A DNA stretch of 6,266 bases from Bradyrhizobium sp. (GTDB lineage: Bacteria > Pseudomonadota > Alphaproteobacteria > Rhizobiales > Xanthobacteraceae). The notes beneath the pieces are model-generated. The model saw only the letters and a list, made by a program, of their open reading frames with translations. It ran no database searches and had not been told where the DNA came from. The DNA is taken from contig JACDAG010000693.1 of the NCBI GenBank assembly GCA_013695565.1, positions 1 to 6,266 on the forward strand, given 5' to 3'. Numbering within the stretch: the stretch's first letter is position 1; each line of letters opens with the position of its first letter. The translations under genes were made by a program, and so were the position numbers. Of this stretch, positions 5,454 to 6,266 are shown one piece after another.

Positions 5454-5590
5454 GCCTCGCCCCGCTTGCGGGGAGAGGCCGACGCGCTCTTGCGCGGCGG
5501 GTGAGGGGGCTCTCCGCGAATTAATATCCTTCGAGTCTGCGGAGGCAGCCCCTCACCCCAACCCTCTCCCCGTAAAAAACGGGGCGAGGG
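5454..5590. repeat. Inverted pair of family C palindromic repeats
   Basis: Two opposed copies form one large palindrome. Copy 2 (5454-5509) has the hairpin GCCTC G CCCCGC, TT, GCGGGG A GAGGC (5454-5479), then a second hairpin CGCGC TCTT GCGCG (5483-5496). Copy 3 (5549-5590) has CCCTC T CCCCGT, A5, ACGGGG C GAGGG (5562-5590). The copies are joined by GGGTGAGGGG (5499-5508) pairing with CCCCTCACCC (5549-5558) and CTCCGC (5512-5517) pairing with GCGGAG (5539-5544), around an AT-richer loop (5518-5538). Copy 3 has the orientation of the copy at 15-91. It fills most of the gap between the transglycosylase gene and the DUF1993 gene. The rest of that gap (5322-5453) shows no gene or clear signal, although the DUF1993 promoter should be there. 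Confidence 0.88.
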
Positions 5591-5612
5591 AGCACAACGA
5601 GCGCGGCTAACC

Positions 5613-6266
5613 TCACCGCGCCTGCGGCAACGCCATCGCGGCGGGCTCGGCGCGCGGCCCGCGCATCCGCGCCAGCAATTCCGGCGTCGGCCAGGAATCC
5701 GCCGGCAGCCCGTATTTGACCTGCATCGCCTTAACGGCGGTGCGGCTCAGCTGTCCCATGATGCCATCGACCTTGCCAACATTGAAGCCGGTGCGGACCA
5801 ATAGCTGCTGCAATTCCTTCAGCTCATTGAACGGCAGTTGCACCACCGGCGTGCTCGGCTGGCGCATCGGCGCCGCGCCCGCGATGCGGGTCGCGAGATA
5901 GCCGGCGGTGGTCGAATAGATCAGCGAGTTGTTCCATTCGGTGTAGGCGGCGAAATTGGCATAAGCGAGAAATGCCGGGCCGGTGCGGCCCATAGGCAGC
6001 AGCAGCGATGCCGGCAAATCGTCGTTCGGTAGCGCCTTGCCGTCGGGATAGGTGACGCCGAGTTGCGCCCATTTCGAGCGCGGCAGCTTGATGGTGAGGT
6101 CGGCCTGATCCCAGGGAAGGTTTTGCGGCGCGCGCACTTCCTGCAGCCACGGCTCGCCGCGCCGCCATTTCAATCCGTTGGCGATGTAATTCGCGGTCGA
6201 GCCGATCACGTCGGGCACGCTGCTCAGGAGATTGCGATGGCCGTCGCCGTCGTAATCGACCGCGTA
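5613..6266 (-). CDS. Lytic murein transglycosylase (MltB/Slt35-like), C-terminal part with peptidoglycan-binding domain
   Basis: The gene runs off the right edge; 217 C-terminal residues are visible and the frame is open at 6266, so the true start and the catalytic Glu lie outside. Family knowledge: these exported enzymes cleave the MurNAc-GlcNAc bond, leaving 1,6-anhydroMurNAc ends, during wall turnover. Counting from the first visible residue, AVDYDGDGHRNL (2-13) corresponds to the EF-hand-like metal site of E. coli Slt35. It is followed by VPDVIGSTANYI (17-28). A later segment, FLAYANFAAYTEWNNS (99-114) with LATRIAG (124-130), matches the end of the GH103/SLT_2 domain. Residues about 147-202 form a PG_binding_1 domain (LQQLL, VDGIMG, AVKAMQVKYGLP), followed by a short Ala/Pro-rich tail. 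No T-run hairpin follows the TGA; repeat sequence begins 22 bp downstream. The apparent start at 6218 is an internal GTG, not a real start. Confidence 0.92.
   Translation of the reverse strand, partial: YAVDYDGDGHRNLLSSVPDVIGSTANYIANGLKWRRGEPWLQEVRAPQNLPWDQADLTIKLPRSKWAQLGVTYPDGKALPNDDLPASLLLPMGRTGPAFLAYANFAAYTEWNNSLIYSTTAGYLATRIAGAAPMRQPSTPVVQLPFNELKELQQLLVRTGFNVGKVDGIMGQLSRTAVKAMQVKYGLPADSWPTPELLARMRGPRAEPAAMALPQAR

Noticed and set aside
4524..5504. Long + strand open frame (326 codons) spanning two repeats and the DUF1993 gene
   Set aside because: It reads through the family A and B repeats and then antisense to DUF1993. Repeat-encoded peptide and shadow sequence, no domain.
5613..6218. 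Complete small gene starting at the GTG at 6218
   Set aside because: The frame stays open to the window edge and the residues before the GTG (AVDYDGDGHRNL) are conserved in lytic transglycosylases, so the gene is cut by the window.

Overview
The window looks like chromosomal DNA from a high-GC alphaproteobacterium, most probably Bradyrhizobium or a close relative (Rhodopseudomonas/Afipia group). This rests on the codon usage, on gene families typical of that group, and on three kinds of palindromic intergenic repeat that I recognise as abundant in such genomes. No database search was possible, so the assignment is from recognition only.

Layout. The + strand from 1 to about 2380 carries the 3' end of an ABC-transporter operon: a small three-helix membrane protein of the DUF2160 family (GlpU-like, 121-447), then a large periplasmic solute-binding protein (GlpV-like, 522-2318), closed by a strong intrinsic terminator (2350-2381). 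This order matches the end of the glpSTPQUV glycerol-uptake operon described in Rhizobium leguminosarum; the permease and ATPase genes would lie before position 1. The remaining genes are on the - strand. Reading leftwards from the right edge they are: the C-terminal third or so of a periplasmic lytic murein transglycosylase (5613 to beyond 6266), a DUF1993 protein (4821-5321), a short-chain dehydrogenase/reductase with an unusual cofactor loop (3698-4558), and an Old Yellow Enzyme family alkene reductase (2510-3610). The SDR and the alkene reductase are 87 bp apart and probably co-transcribed, so two nicotinamide- or flavin-dependent reductases may be made together. The nemA-like gene converges on glpV.

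Intergenic DNA is dominated by repeats at 15-91, 2381-2494, 4592-4714, 4734-4811 and 5454-5590. They belong to three sequence families, each built as a long imperfect palindrome, and in every family a small self-complementary segment sits inside or between the main arms. This layered hairpin design is the least explained signal here. I found no CRISPR array, tRNA, rRNA, transposase gene or defence system; the protein-coding content is ordinary metabolism, transport and cell-wall turnover.
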